A stretch of 32,220 nt of DNA, taken from Methanothermococcus sp. (GTDB taxonomy: Archaea; AGJL01; Methanococci; Methanococcales; Methanococcaceae). The position numbers and the translations under genes were made by a program. Within the stretch, counting starts at the first letter, position 1. Each line of letters opens with the position of its first letter. The stretch spans positions 1-32,220 of the forward strand of contig NZ_WAKW01000052.1 of assembly GCF_015523155.1 (NCBI RefSeq). The letters run 5' to 3'. The notes below the pieces were generated by a model, which searched no databases, was not told where the DNA came from, and worked only from the letters and a program-made list of their open reading frames with translations. Shown piece after piece: positions 1 through 8,180 of the stretch.

Positions 1-146
1 AGAGCCCCTGTTGGACATACTTCAACGCATTGCATGCATAGTGTGCATGTCTTAAAGGGGGCTATCTCTATGGCATCTGTTGGACAGACAGCCTTACATG
101 CATTGCATACTAAGCATGCATCCTCTTGAATCTTTATTCCTTCCAA
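1..146 (-). CDS. vhuB: Polyferredoxin VhuB, N-terminal part (runs off window)
   Basis: The 48 visible codons carry two 4Fe-4S binding motifs, [12 protein letters not shown] and [12 protein letters not shown], each followed by the usual PT(D/G)A turn. This is how the methanogen polyferredoxin linked to the F420-non-reducing hydrogenase begins; the family has about a dozen clusters and is thought to carry electrons. The start is taken as TTG at 146 because a GGGGGT sequence lies six bases upstream and no in-frame ATG is near. The gene is last in the hdrA-vhuD-vhuG-vhuA-vhuU-vhuB order, the arrangement known for vhu operons. The rest of the gene lies outside the window. Identity is firm; the start codon is less so. 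Confidence 0.85.
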   Translation of the reverse strand, partial: MEGIKIQEDACLVCNACKAVCPTDAIEIAPFKTCTLCMQCVEVCPTGA

Positions 147-233
147 TGTAAGACCCCCGTTGATTTTTTGATTAATAAAGCCGAATTTATATATTATTCG
201 ACTATACGAGGAGCATTTTTATATAATTATATT

Positions 234-251
234 ACCTTCTGCATAGAAGGT
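234..251 (-). other. Perfect 7-bp hairpin between vhuU SECIS and vhuB
   Basis: ACCTTCT and AGAAGGT form a perfect 7-bp stem around a 4-nt loop. It lies three bases beyond the SECIS stem of vhuU, on its 3' side in the transcript, and about 90 bases before vhuB. It could be a processing or termination signal or a stabilising 3' end. No function is shown. Confidence 0.5.
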
Positions 252-254
252 ATA

Positions 255-288
255 TCCTACAACCTCCCATCTGGGTTCGGTTGAAGGA
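255..288 (-). promoter_or_regulatory. Archaeal SECIS element of vhuU (3' UTR)
   Basis: In the minus-strand transcript, UCCUUCAACC and GGUUGUAGGA form a 10-bp stem with one U-U mismatch. Above it is an asymmetric bulge with GAA on the 5' side and a single A on the 3' side, then CCC/GGG closing an AGAU loop. GAA/A above a long stem is the archaeal SECIS signature. It starts two bases after the vhuU stop, where archaeal SECIS elements sit, and should direct UGA decoding in vhuU. Confidence 0.92.
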
Positions 289-290
289 AT

Positions 291-428
291 TTATTCGTCT
301 TTAACTAATTCAAATATTACTTCGCCCTTTTCATTTTTAACTATCATATGGGCAGCACATGAATATCACGGGTCGTAAGCCCTTAAAACTATTTCTATTA
401 AATTTAATGTTTTTTCATCTATTTCCAT
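291..428 (-). CDS. vhuU: VhuU, selenocysteine mini-subunit of F420-non-reducing hydrogenase
   Basis: This 45-residue protein is read through a TGA at 366-368 (residue 21). The sequence DPUYSCAAH is the C-terminal nickel-binding motif DPCxxCxxH of NiFe hydrogenase large subunits with the first Cys replaced by selenocysteine. In Vhu hydrogenases this end of the large subunit is a separate gene, and the residues after the His (MIVKN onward, 18 here) are expected to be removed by the maturation protease. A GGTGAT site precedes ATG 428. The gene follows vhuA by 72 bases and has a SECIS immediately downstream. It is too short and too interrupted to appear in the ORF track. The call is nearly certain. 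Confidence 0.95.
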
Positions 429-500
429 ACCTATCACCAAGGAATGGTTCTATAAATTTTAAAATTTAAATAGTTTATGTTTTATATTATTTTATTTTAA

Positions 501-1757
501 TTATTTTAATAATTCTGCTGCTGCCTGCTGGATTGCTTTTTCCATTGTAGGCACATTGTGTGTTGTCGCTACAATCATATTTGCCTTTACAACAATTCCA
601 TTGTCGTCTGTTTCATAATTGTGTATCAACACACCTCTTGGAGCATCTACCACACCTACACCGTTTCCTGCCTTTGGCTCTACCTCTGCTTTTACATCTG
701 TTGATGTGATTTCACTATCGTTTAAGAGTTCTTTGGTTCTTTCACATGCTGCAAGCAATTCTATCAATCTAGCATGGTTGTATGCCAAAGACTGATTTGC
801 TGGATTTCCGAATATCTCTATAAATTCATTTCTAGCCTCATCCGCCAATGGTGTTGCCATACCATCACATACATTTATCATTGCCAATGGACCTACTCTG
901 TAAATGCCTTCTGGATATCCAACTTTTTTATTATATGGGTATTTTACATAGTTGTGAGAAACAACATGTTCACCGATGTAATTTAAATAATCAGCAGGTT
1001 TGAATTCCATTTTTTCTTTACCATCTGGTGAAACAAACCTAAGGGTGTCATCATAAAAGTTATGTTTTCCATCTTTTACCAATCCCAAATACCAGGTGTC
1101 AATAACACCCAATGACTTTGCTATATTCATATATTTTTCATTTAATGATTTTATAAGCTCTATACCATCTTTTGCATATTCTATCAGGGTATCTACTTCG
1201 TTTAATAATTCATCCCTTTCTTCTTCTTTCAATGGTTTTGATATTCCACCAGGTATTCCAGAGACTGGGTGAACTGGTCTTCCTCCTGTTTTTTCAACAA
1301 TGGTTTGACCGAATTTTCTTAATGCTATTGCCTTTTTGGCTACTTCGGGAGCTTTATCTATAATTCCAATTATATTTCTAACAGCAGGGTCTGCATCTGG
1401 ACCCACTACGAAGTCAGGAGCCACTAAATAGTAAAAATGTAAAGCATGGCTGTGTATCATATTGCCCATATGCATTAATTCCCTGAGTTTATTGGCAGCA
1501 CTTGGTATTTCTGCTCCCCATGCTGCATCAACTGCCTTAACACTTGCAAGGTGGTGAGCTGTTTGACATATACCACAAATTCTTGGAACGATTCTCGGGA
1601 CTTCCTCAGCAGGTCTGCCTACAACAAATTGCTCAAACCCTCTCAGTGCCGTAATATGCAGCTTAACATCTTTTGGCTTTCCTGACTCATCCAATGTAAT
1701 TGTAACTTTTCCGTGTCCTTCCACACGGCTTATTGGTTCTATTGTAATCTTGCCCAT
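501..1757 (-). CDS. vhuA: VhuA, large subunit of F420-non-reducing NiFe hydrogenase
   Basis: The 418-residue NiFe large subunit supplies the N-terminal half of the nickel site: RVEGHG near residue 12 and RICGICQTAHH near 59-69. The usual C-terminal DPCxxC motif is absent and the protein ends at AAAELLK, because the missing nickel ligands are encoded by vhuU downstream. VhuA, VhuU and VhuG form the H2-oxidising module that passes electrons to VhuD and then HdrA in the cytoplasmic HdrABC-Vhu complex. A GGTGACT site precedes ATG 1757. The gene lies 63 bases after vhuG. Confidence 0.96.
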   Translation of the reverse strand: MGKITIEPISRVEGHGKVTITLDESGKPKDVKLHITALRGFEQFVVGRPAEEVPRIVPRICGICQTAHHLASVKAVDAAWGAEIPSAANKLRELMHMGNMIHSHALHFYYLVAPDFVVGPDADPAVRNIIGIIDKAPEVAKKAIALRKFGQTIVEKTGGRPVHPVSGIPGGISKPLKEEERDELLNEVDTLIEYAKDGIELIKSLNEKYMNIAKSLGVIDTWYLGLVKDGKHNFYDDTLRFVSPDGKEKMEFKPADYLNYIGEHVVSHNYVKYPYNKKVGYPEGIYRVGPLAMINVCDGMATPLADEARNEFIEIFGNPANQSLAYNHARLIELLAACERTKELLNDSEITSTDVKAEVEPKAGNGVGVVDAPRGVLIHNYETDDNGIVVKANMIVATTHNVPTMEKAIQQAAAELLK

Positions 1758-1820
1758 TTTAGAGTCACCATATTCACTTTATTTTACAAAATGTATTAAA
1801 TTAAGGTTTATATTATTATA

Positions 1821-2687
1821 TTATTTTTCTATTTTTTTGGGTATCAATGCAGCAGCCATCGAAAACCTATTGAATAATGCCACTTTATCTGGAATTTTTA
1901 AGGCTGCCTTTCCTGATGCAGCATACGCATTTGCCGCCGCTGCCCCTTGGTCAAGAACTGCACTAGTTTTTCCAAAGCATCCTCTACATGGCACACCTGC
2001 CTTTGGACACATAGCTCCACATCCAGATTTTGTAGCCATGCCCATGCAGGTGTATCCTTGTTCAAACAAGCATCTTTCAGGGTCTGGTGTTCCTTCAAAT
2101 GTTCGTTTAAATTTCTCAGGATAGGTGCCTTCCTTTTTCCTTGGACAATCATCACATACAATTTTTGTTGATAATTTAGGTTCTCTACCTTCTAAAAGTG
2201 CAACAATAGCTTCTGCGTTATGTTCCGGTCTTGGAGGGCATCCTGGTAATACTAAATCAACCTTTATTATATCAGATATTGGTTTTACAGTATCCAACAA
2301 TTCAGGTAATTCTTCATTAGGGATTTCTCCTGGATTATCTGTTGATACTGTACTATATATTGTATTCAAAAATTCATCTTTACTGTATAAATTACCAAGT
2401 CCGGGAATACCTCCATACGCCGCACAAGTTCCCCAAGCAATTACTATTTTTGATTTTTCTCTAATTTCTTCAACTAGATGTTTGTCGTGTTCATTTCTAA
2501 TGCCTCCCTCAACACAAAATACATCAATGTCATTGGGTATTTCTTTTACATCTGCTACAATAGGTGCATAAACTATTTCCAAGTTTGGGAGAACATCGAG
2601 TAGTTTTTCATGCAAATCCAACAATGACATGTGGCATCCAGAACATCCGCATAATTGTATCAGTCCTATTTTAACTTTGTCTGCCAT
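1821..2687 (-). CDS. vhuG: VhuG, small (FeS) subunit of F420-non-reducing hydrogenase
   Basis: The 288-residue small subunit opens with LCGCSGCHMSLLDLHE, the proximal-cluster CxxC of methanogen hydrogenase small subunits, followed by EGG..NEHD, WGTCAAYGGIPGL and LPGCPPRPE. Further Cys-rich segments (CDDCPR; CLFEQGYTCMGMATKSGCG; CPKAGVPCRGCFG) bind the remaining FeS clusters. It lacks a twin-arginine signal, in line with a cytoplasmic enzyme. AGGTGATTAA directly precedes ATG 2687. The vhuD SECIS lies in the gap between vhuD and vhuG, so this gene is translated from the same message downstream of that element. Confidence 0.96.
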   Translation of the reverse strand: MADKVKIGLIQLCGCSGCHMSLLDLHEKLLDVLPNLEIVYAPIVADVKEIPNDIDVFCVEGGIRNEHDKHLVEEIREKSKIVIAWGTCAAYGGIPGLGNLYSKDEFLNTIYSTVSTDNPGEIPNEELPELLDTVKPISDIIKVDLVLPGCPPRPEHNAEAIVALLEGREPKLSTKIVCDDCPRKKEGTYPEKFKRTFEGTPDPERCLFEQGYTCMGMATKSGCGAMCPKAGVPCRGCFGKTSAVLDQGAAAANAYAASGKAALKIPDKVALFNRFSMAAALIPKKIEK

Positions 2688-2750
2688 TTAATCACCTGAT
2701 ATATGGAATAAAATTTAAAAAAGTAATTACCTCCCACGTTGGAGGCAGTC

Positions 2751-2782
2751 ATTCCACAGGTCCTGCTGGTTCCCTGTGGAAT
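2751..2782 (-). promoter_or_regulatory. Archaeal SECIS element of vhuD (3' UTR)
   Basis: The transcript carries ATTCCACAGG and CCTGTGGAAT, a perfect 10-bp stem. Above it is the GAA (5') / A (3') asymmetric bulge, then CC/GG closing an AGCA loop. This is a textbook archaeal SECIS. It begins 18 bases past the vhuD stop and would have to serve both UGA codons of that gene. Confidence 0.95.
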
Positions 2783-2799
2783 TCATCCTTTTTATAGAA

Positions 2800-3204
2800 T
2801 TAAGCCTTGAGAGGGTTTGGACCTAATTTTTTAACCCTTTCAGTCATGTCATTTACTGCTTTAACAAACTTATCAGCTTCGGCACCACTCATGAAGTACA
2901 TTTCAATCCTTTCTCCACCTATACCAAGCTCATCTAAAAGTTGTTTTGTAAGTTTAACCCTCTCTTCAGCTTTGAAATTTCCACTTTCGAATGCACATTC
3001 GTAAGGTTTTCATCCTGCAACAAATACCGCATCAGCACCTTTTTGGAATGCCCTTAATGCATAAGTAATATCAAATTTGCCTGTACATGGTATTCTTATA
3101 ACTCTAACTGTTGCAGGATATTGCATTCTGCTTGTTCCAGCCAAATCTGCTGCACCATATCCTCACTGGTAGCACACAAATGCTATAATGACTGGTTCAG
3201 TCAT
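2800..3204 (-). CDS. vhuD: VhuD, selenoprotein electron-transfer subunit with two Sec codons
   Basis: The reading frame gives 134 residues if TGA at 3163-3165 (residue 14) and 3010-3012 (residue 65) are read as selenocysteine. The motifs CYQUGYGAADLAG, RIPCTG and VAGUKPYEC match the MvhD/VhuD [2Fe-2S] family, in which these positions are normally Cys (C11, U14, C40, U65, C70 here). VhuD links the NiFe hydrogenase VhuAG to HdrA. GGTGATAAT precedes ATG 3204. A SECIS follows the stop. The ORF track shows nothing here because both TGAs were taken as stops. The overlapping plus-strand 65-aa ORF is a shadow. Confidence 0.94.
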
Positions 3205-3272
3205 ATTATCACCAGGTTATTTTTATTAATTAGATATAATTAAGACCATTAAGAGCAACATAGCTCCCATCA

Positions 3273-3303
3273 GCACCACCCTGGCAAAGCCTTCGGGTAA
3301 TGC
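3273..3303 (-). promoter_or_regulatory. Archaeal SECIS element of hdrA (3' UTR)
   Basis: GCATTACCC and GGGTGGTGC pair as nine base pairs (two G-U). They are followed by a GAA/A asymmetric bulge and a GGC/GCC upper stem with a UUU loop. It lies about 110 bases downstream of the hdrA stop and upstream of vhuD, so it is assigned to hdrA. It could in principle be read in the 5' leader of vhuD, which has its own SECIS. Confidence 0.94.
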
Positions 3304-3415
3304 CTCATCTGATAAATCTTAACCACCCATTTATATTTTGCTGAGGTATTTTAATTATAAAATTTATTTTATTAATTATTATTTTATTTTATATGCCATC
3401 CCAATATTTTATTTT

Positions 3416-5401
3416 TTATTCATTAACCATTTTATGGGCTTCTAACATTCCATCTATTGCAGATATTATCTGACTATCTCTGTAATATCTCAACTGCATA
3501 GCTCCACTTGGACAAGCTCCTGCACATGCACCACAGCCTTTACATGCAATATCATCTACAACAGCTATCAAATGGTCATCATTATTATCTTTCTTCTTAT
3601 AGGATATTGCATGATATGGGCACATAGCACCACAAATTTCACATCCACCACATATATCTTCATTCACAAGAGCCCTTATCATCTCAATCTCAAACTGTCC
3701 CTTAGCCATTGGAATTGCAACGGCACTTGCTGCACCTTTTGCCTGGGCTACTGTATCTGGTATATCTTTAGGTCCCTGAGCTACACCTGCAATAGCTATA
3801 CCATCAACCTTTGTATTAACTGGAGCCAATTTTGGGTGAAGTTCCTTGTAGAATCCATCTGGTCCTACATCAAGACCCATCATTCTAGCCAAGTTTTTGG
3901 TTTCAGGTTTTGGTACAAGTCCAGCTGATAAAACAACCAGATCAGCTTCAATTTCAAGGATTTCTCCCATTAATGTGTCTTCAACCATAACTGTTAAGTT
4001 TTTGGTTTCTGGGTCTTCTACAATTTGTGCAGGTCTTCCTCTTATGAATCTAACTCCAAACTGTTCCTGAGCTCTTTGGTAATATTCTTCATATCCTTTA
4101 CCAAAGGACCTAATATCCATATAGCAGATATAAACTTCTGTATTTGGATCGTGCATTTTTATTAATTGAGCATTTTTTAATGCAAACATACAGCAAATTC
4201 TTGAACAGTATGGATTCCCTACTTTTAAATCCCTAGAACCTACGCACTGTATAAATACAATTCTGTGTGGATGTTTTCCATCGCTAGGTCTTATTTCATG
4301 ACCCCCTGTGGGTCCAGCTGGATTTAGTAGTCTTTCCAATTCCAAAGTAGTGATGACATTGTCGTAAACCCCATATCCATATTCTTCTTTCAATGAGGCA
4401 TCGAATTCGTCATAACCTGTTGCTGTAATTATTGTTCCTGCTTTTATCTTGATTTCTTGTGGTTTCTGGTTGTAGTCTATTGCATGAGGACCACATACTT
4501 TTGCACATAATCCACAGTCAATACAGTGCTCTTTATCTATTGTATATACCAGTGGAACGGCTTGAGGGAATGGCACATAAATAGCTTTTCTAGTACCTAA
4601 TCCTAAATCAAATTCATTAGGCACTTCAATAGGACAAGCTGCGGCACATGCACCACATCCAGTACATATATTTTCATCCACATATCTTGCCTTTTTTTCG
4701 ATTGTTATCTCAAAATTACCAATATATCCAGAAATTTCTTTTACCTCAGCATAAGTAATTGTTTCAATGTTAGGGTGGTTTGCTGCTGTAACCATTTTAG
4801 GTGCAAGGATTCACATAGCACAATCATCGGTAGGGAAGGTCTTGGCAAGCTGTGCCATTCTTCCTCCGATAGATTCTTCTTTATCTACTAAATAAACCTT
4901 ATAACCTTGATCTCCTAAATCAAGAGCTGCCTGTATTCCAGCAATACCTGCTCCAATAATAAGACAACTTTTATCTACTTCTACAACTTTCTGAGGAACA
5001 TCTTCTAATCTCTTAGCTCTCTCTACCCCTCCAGCAACCAATTCCATAGCTTTTTTAGTTGCCGCCTCTACATTGCCCATATGGACAAATGCGTCCTGTT
5101 CTCTAATATTTACAAACTCTAAATAATATGGGGATATGCCTGCTTCTGCGAGACAATTTCTAAATGTTGGTTCGTGAATTTTTGGAGTACATGCTGCAAC
5201 AACTACCCTATCCAAACCATATTCTTTAATGGCATCTTTAATTAACTTCTGACCTGGGTCAGAGCACATGAATGGATAGGTGGCAGCATACACTACACCA
5301 TCAAGTTTGGAAGCAAATTCTTTCACTGCTTCACAATCCACAGCACCATTAATATTAGCACCGCAGTAGCAAACAAATACCCCAACTTTGGGGTCGCTCA
5401 T
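3416..5401 (-). CDS. hdrA: HdrA, selenocysteine-containing heterodisulfide reductase subunit A
   Basis: The ORF track splits this gene in two (206 and 459 aa). An in-frame TGA at 4811-4813 joins them into one 661-residue protein: the junction DDCAM-U-ILAPKM is the conserved HdrA Cys region with Sec at residue 197. The domains are an N-terminal HdrA segment (VFVCYCGANI), an FAD/NAD Rossmann motif (GAGIAGIQAALDLG), and four 4Fe-4S motifs (CTGCGACAAACP, CIDCGLCAKVCG, CGGCEICGAMCP, CKGCGACAGACP). HdrA carries the bifurcating flavin that splits hydrogenase electrons between heterodisulfide (via HdrBC) and ferredoxin. The start is set at ATG 5401 (MSDPK) because AGGAGGTGA lies just upstream; the track's start 30 bases earlier has no such site. 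hdrB and hdrC are not in the window. Confidence 0.96.
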
Positions 5402-5560
5402 ATATTCACCTCCTGGTGTATTATTTATCAATACAATATACGTATATAATTAACTCAATATTATTATAAAAATATATACTCTTAAATTTTCTAATATTAC
5501 ATATCAATATTATTATATCTGATTAATATATAGAATAAAATGTAATCTAAATAAATTAGC

Positions 5561-5577
5561 GAAAAGTATATATATAA
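5561..5577 (+). promoter_or_regulatory. Archaeal BRE/TATA promoter for the ncRNA candidate
   Basis: GAAAAGTATATATATAA is a purine-rich BRE followed by a strong TATA box. Transcription would start about 25 bases downstream of the box, near 5597-5600, exactly where the structured element begins. Confidence 0.65.
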
Positions 5578-5597
5578 GTTTTTAATATTATAGTTAT

Positions 5598-5694
5598 GCA
5601 CGGTGTGGGATAGTGGCAAAGTTATTTTACACCCCCCATATAGCTGCTGATAACACCGTGTAGGAGAAGTCTCCTAAATCCCATTCCCACCCCC
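5598..5694 (+). ncRNA. Candidate structured ncRNA or leader RNA
   Basis: This GC-rich island in AT-rich intergenic DNA has nested complementarity. CACGGTGT (5601-5608) pairs perfectly with ACACCGTG (5653-5660). GGGAT (5609-5613) pairs with ATCCC (5678-5682), crossing the first helix as in a pseudoknot. The bases between the two 3' strands form a separate 6-bp hairpin, TAGGAG-AAGT-CTCCTA (5661-5676), leaving one free base. An alternative outer stem GTGGGA/TCCCAC (5607-5612 with 5685-5690) would compete. There is no ORF and no T-loop, so it is not a tRNA. It could be a free small RNA or a distant leader of carS about 250 bases downstream. I do not recognise the family. No T-run marks the end, so the 3' boundary is a guess. 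Confidence 0.55.
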
Positions 5695-5952
5695 TCATAC
5701 CCCCAAATAAATACGGAAATGAATGGTTGAGATTTAAGACATAGATTTGATGAAATTTTAACTATTTTAAACCCCTCCCCATTCTATTTTACCCCCTATT
5801 TTAAATTTAGTTTATAAAATTTTTAGTTTATAAAATTAATTTTATATTTATTAATATTTATATATTTAAATCAATTATGTTATTTTAAGATATATTTAAA
5901 TATTATTTAAAAGAATATTTTAAAAATAATTTTTAATCAAGAGAGGGATTTT
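5695..5952. other. AT-rich intergenic stretch before carS
   Basis: I see no ORF or convincing RNA here. Several AT-only runs near 5815-5880 could hold a TATA box for carS. A TTGATGA at about 5748 resembles box C of a C/D guide RNA, but no box D partner is found. Confidence 0.4.
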
Positions 5953-6489
5953 ATGAATATAATTCAATTATTATACAATTCATTGGTATATATCTTACCT
6001 GCATATATTGCAAATGCTTCGGCATGTATATTTGGTGGAGGCACACCATTAGATGCAGGAAAACATTTTATCGACGGTAAAAGAATAATTGGAAATGGAG
6101 TGACATATAAGGGAACTTTTTTTGGATTATTATGTGGGACTATTGTAGCTGTTTTAGAAGGTATAATCATAAATTTAAATATTATGGGAACTGCTGCATT
6201 TTATTTTAACACTTTTGAATGGGCATATGTTGGTTTTTTATTATCACTTGGTGCCCTTTTTGGAGATATGTTTGGGAGTTTTATTAAAAGAAGAATAGGA
6301 CTTGCACAAGGAAGGCCCGCACCAATTCTTGACCAGCTTGGTTTTGTTGTGTTTGCCATATTATTTGCATACCTTATCGCTCCTATCTCTTTTGAAATGG
6401 TTGTTATGTTGATAATTATAACCCCGATAATTCATTTATTTGGCAACATTGTGGCATATAAATTAGGATTTAAAAAAGTGTGGTGGTAA
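5953..6489 (+). CDS. carS: CDP-archaeol synthase (CarS, DUF46)
   Basis: This 178-residue integral membrane protein has four to five hydrophobic segments. Family motifs are visible: ANASACIFGGGTPLDAG, GKRIIGNGVTYKGTFFG and SLGALFGDMFGSFIKRR. CarS transfers CTP to unsaturated archaetidic acid (digeranylgeranylglyceryl phosphate), the step that activates archaeal lipids for head-group attachment. Length and motifs fit the full family. A GAGAGGGA site precedes ATG 5953. It begins a plus-strand run with the ACT-domain gene and hom, but the 108-base AT-rich gap makes co-transcription uncertain. Confidence 0.9.
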   Translation: MNIIQLLYNSLVYILPAYIANASACIFGGGTPLDAGKHFIDGKRIIGNGVTYKGTFFGLLCGTIVAVLEGIIINLNIMGTAAFYFNTFEWAYVGFLLSLGALFGDMFGSFIKRRIGLAQGRPAPILDQLGFVVFAILFAYLIAPISFEMVVMLIIITPIIHLFGNIVAYKLGFKKVWW

Positions 6490-6597
6490 TTATAATTTTT
6501 AAATATTTTAAAAAATAAAAAGAATAATTACATGAAAAATAATAAAAAACAAAAATATAATAATTTTAATAAAACTCTCTATTATTATGGTGAAAAC

Positions 6598-7074
6598 ATG
6601 ATTACTCTCGATTTGGAATTAAAGGATATTCCTGGTGAGTTAATAAGGGCATTAACACCCATATCAAATATGGGAGTTAATATATTTAGTGTGATACATT
6701 TAAGAGAAAAGAAAACAGATGGTAGGGTTCCTGTGAGGGTTGTTATAAGCGATGCAGGTAATAGATTAAATGAGGTAATAAATAAACTTGAAGAGATGGA
6801 TATAATAATTACAAAGGTAAATGAAACAACCCGAAAAACAGATATTGACATAGTTGTTGTTGGCCATGTGGTTGATACGGATGTAAGGGATACAATTGAT
6901 AGATTGAATAAATACGGGCTTGTTGTAGATTTAGACCTTTCAATGCCTGACCCATTTAAAGAATCTTCTGCAAGAATGAAGGTAATAATAGAAACTGATA
7001 AATTGGATGATTTATGCAAGGAGCTCGACAAGATATCAGAGGAAAAGAATTTGTTGTTTATTAAATCCTTTTAA
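6598..7074 (+). CDS. ACT-domain protein, probable regulator linked to homoserine dehydrogenase
   Basis: The 158-residue protein starts MITLDLELKDIPGELIRALTP, an ACT fold (amino-acid-binding) with the characteristic DIPG..L turn. A second ACT-like half follows, around DIVVVGHVVDTDVRDTIDRL. The start is placed at ATG 6598 because GGTGA lies just upstream; the track's start at 6532 adds 22 Asn/Lys-rich residues with no SD. The gene ends 25 bases before hom, so the two are probably co-transcribed. By inference it could sense threonine or another aspartate-family amino acid. The role is not demonstrated by the sequence. Confidence 0.75.
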   Translation: MITLDLELKDIPGELIRALTPISNMGVNIFSVIHLREKKTDGRVPVRVVISDAGNRLNEVINKLEEMDIIITKVNETTRKTDIDIVVVGHVVDTDVRDTIDRLNKYGLVVDLDLSMPDPFKESSARMKVIIETDKLDDLCKELDKISEEKNLLFIKSF

Positions 7075-7099
7075 TATAATAAACTTATGAGGAGAAAAT

Positions 7100-8116
7100 A
7101 TGAAGGTAATATTGGTCGGTTTTGGAGTAATAGGCAAAGGAGTAGTAAAAGTCATAGATAAAAAAAAGAATCATTTAAAAAGTAAGTATGGTCTTGATTT
7201 AAAAATAGTAGCTATTTGTGATAGAAGTGGTGCGGCAATAGATGAGAATGGTTTGGATTTAAAAACTGCATTAAAGGTTAAGGAAGAAACTGGAAAAATA
7301 TCAAATTATCCTGAAAAAGGAAAAAATATGTCCATTGTTGATGTTATAAAAACAGTTGATGCCGATGCCATTGTTGAAGCCACCCCTACCAACATAGAAA
7401 CAGGAGAGCCTGCAAAAACCCATATGATTGAGGCATTTAAAAACGGAAAACATGTAATTACTGCAAATAAAGGACCTCTTGCATTGTATTTTAATGAATT
7501 AACATCATATGCTGAAAAATACAATAAAATATTTAGGTATGAAGCCTCTGTTGGAGGAGCAATGCCTATAATAAATTTGGCAAAGGAGACACTTGCGGGA
7601 AATGAAATAACTGAGATAAAAGGAATACTGAATGGAACTACGAACTATATATTAACAAAAATGGAGAAGGAAAAACTTGATTTTGATACGGTATTAAAAG
7701 AGGCACAGGAGCTTGGCATAGCGGAGACTAACCCACATCAAGATATAAGCGGACTTGACACTGCTGCGAAAATAGTAATACTTGCAAACTCAATCATGAA
7801 TAAAAATGTTAGCATAAAGGATGTTAAACTGGAAGGAATTACAAGAATTACGCCTGAGGCATTAACAATGGCCAATAAAAGCGGATATACAATAAAACTC
7901 ATCGGGGAAGTAAGTGAAAATAAACTTGAAGTGGGTCCAAAATTAATACCAATCGATGACCCCATGAATGTAAAAGGTTCCCTAAATGTTGCAATGTTAA
8001 ATACCGACCTTGCAAAGGAAGTTGTTGTAGTTGGTAGAGGTGCTGGAGATATAGAAACCTCATCTGCTATTTTAAGTGATATTATAAGCGTATATTTAAG
8101 AACTAAAAATGAATGA
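7100..8116 (+). CDS. hom: Homoserine dehydrogenase
   Basis: The 338-residue monofunctional enzyme reduces aspartate-4-semialdehyde to homoserine, the branch point to threonine and methionine. The nucleotide-binding motif GFGVIGKG is at residues 7-14. [29 protein letters not shown] and [11 protein letters not shown] are conserved active-site segments, and a substrate-site Glu/Asp cluster occurs in [18 protein letters not shown]. It lacks an aspartokinase domain and a C-terminal ACT domain; the separate ACT gene just upstream may supply regulation in trans (inference). GAGGAG lies ahead of ATG 7100. It is convergent with hemL. Confidence 0.95.
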   Translation: MKVILVGFGVIGKGVVKVIDKKKNHLKSKYGLDLKIVAICDRSGAAIDENGLDLKTALKVKEETGKISNYPEKGKNMSIVDVIKTVDADAIVEATPTNIETGEPAKTHMIEAFKNGKHVITANKGPLALYFNELTSYAEKYNKIFRYEASVGGAMPIINLAKETLAGNEITEIKGILNGTTNYILTKMEKEKLDFDTVLKEAQELGIAETNPHQDISGLDTAAKIVILANSIMNKNVSIKDVKLEGITRITPEALTMANKSGYTIKLIGEVSENKLEVGPKLIPIDDPMNVKGSLNVAMLNTDLAKEVVVVGRGAGDIETSSAILSDIISVYLRTKNE

Positions 8117-8180
8117 AAAATTAATTTTTAAATTTAAATCTACCATTAAATCTAAATTATTTTTTAAATAATTAAAAAAT

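Noticed and set aside
1750-2571. Plus-strand ORFs of 124 and 148 aa
   Set aside because: They lie opposite vhuG, have no recognisable family or ribosome site and are shadows of the conserved minus-strand frame.
3416-4795. Separate 459-aa ferredoxin-like gene as in the ORF track
   Set aside because: It is the C-terminal part of HdrA; the TGA between the two ORFs is the conserved Sec position and a SECIS follows.
5590-5700. tRNA gene
   Set aside because: A 6-bp GTGGGA/TCCCAC stem resembles an acceptor, but there is no T-loop (TTCRA), no anticodon arm and the internal helices do not fit a cloverleaf.
5742-5760. C/D box guide RNA (TTGATGA)
   Set aside because: Only a box C-like word is present; no box D or C'/D' pair at suitable spacing.
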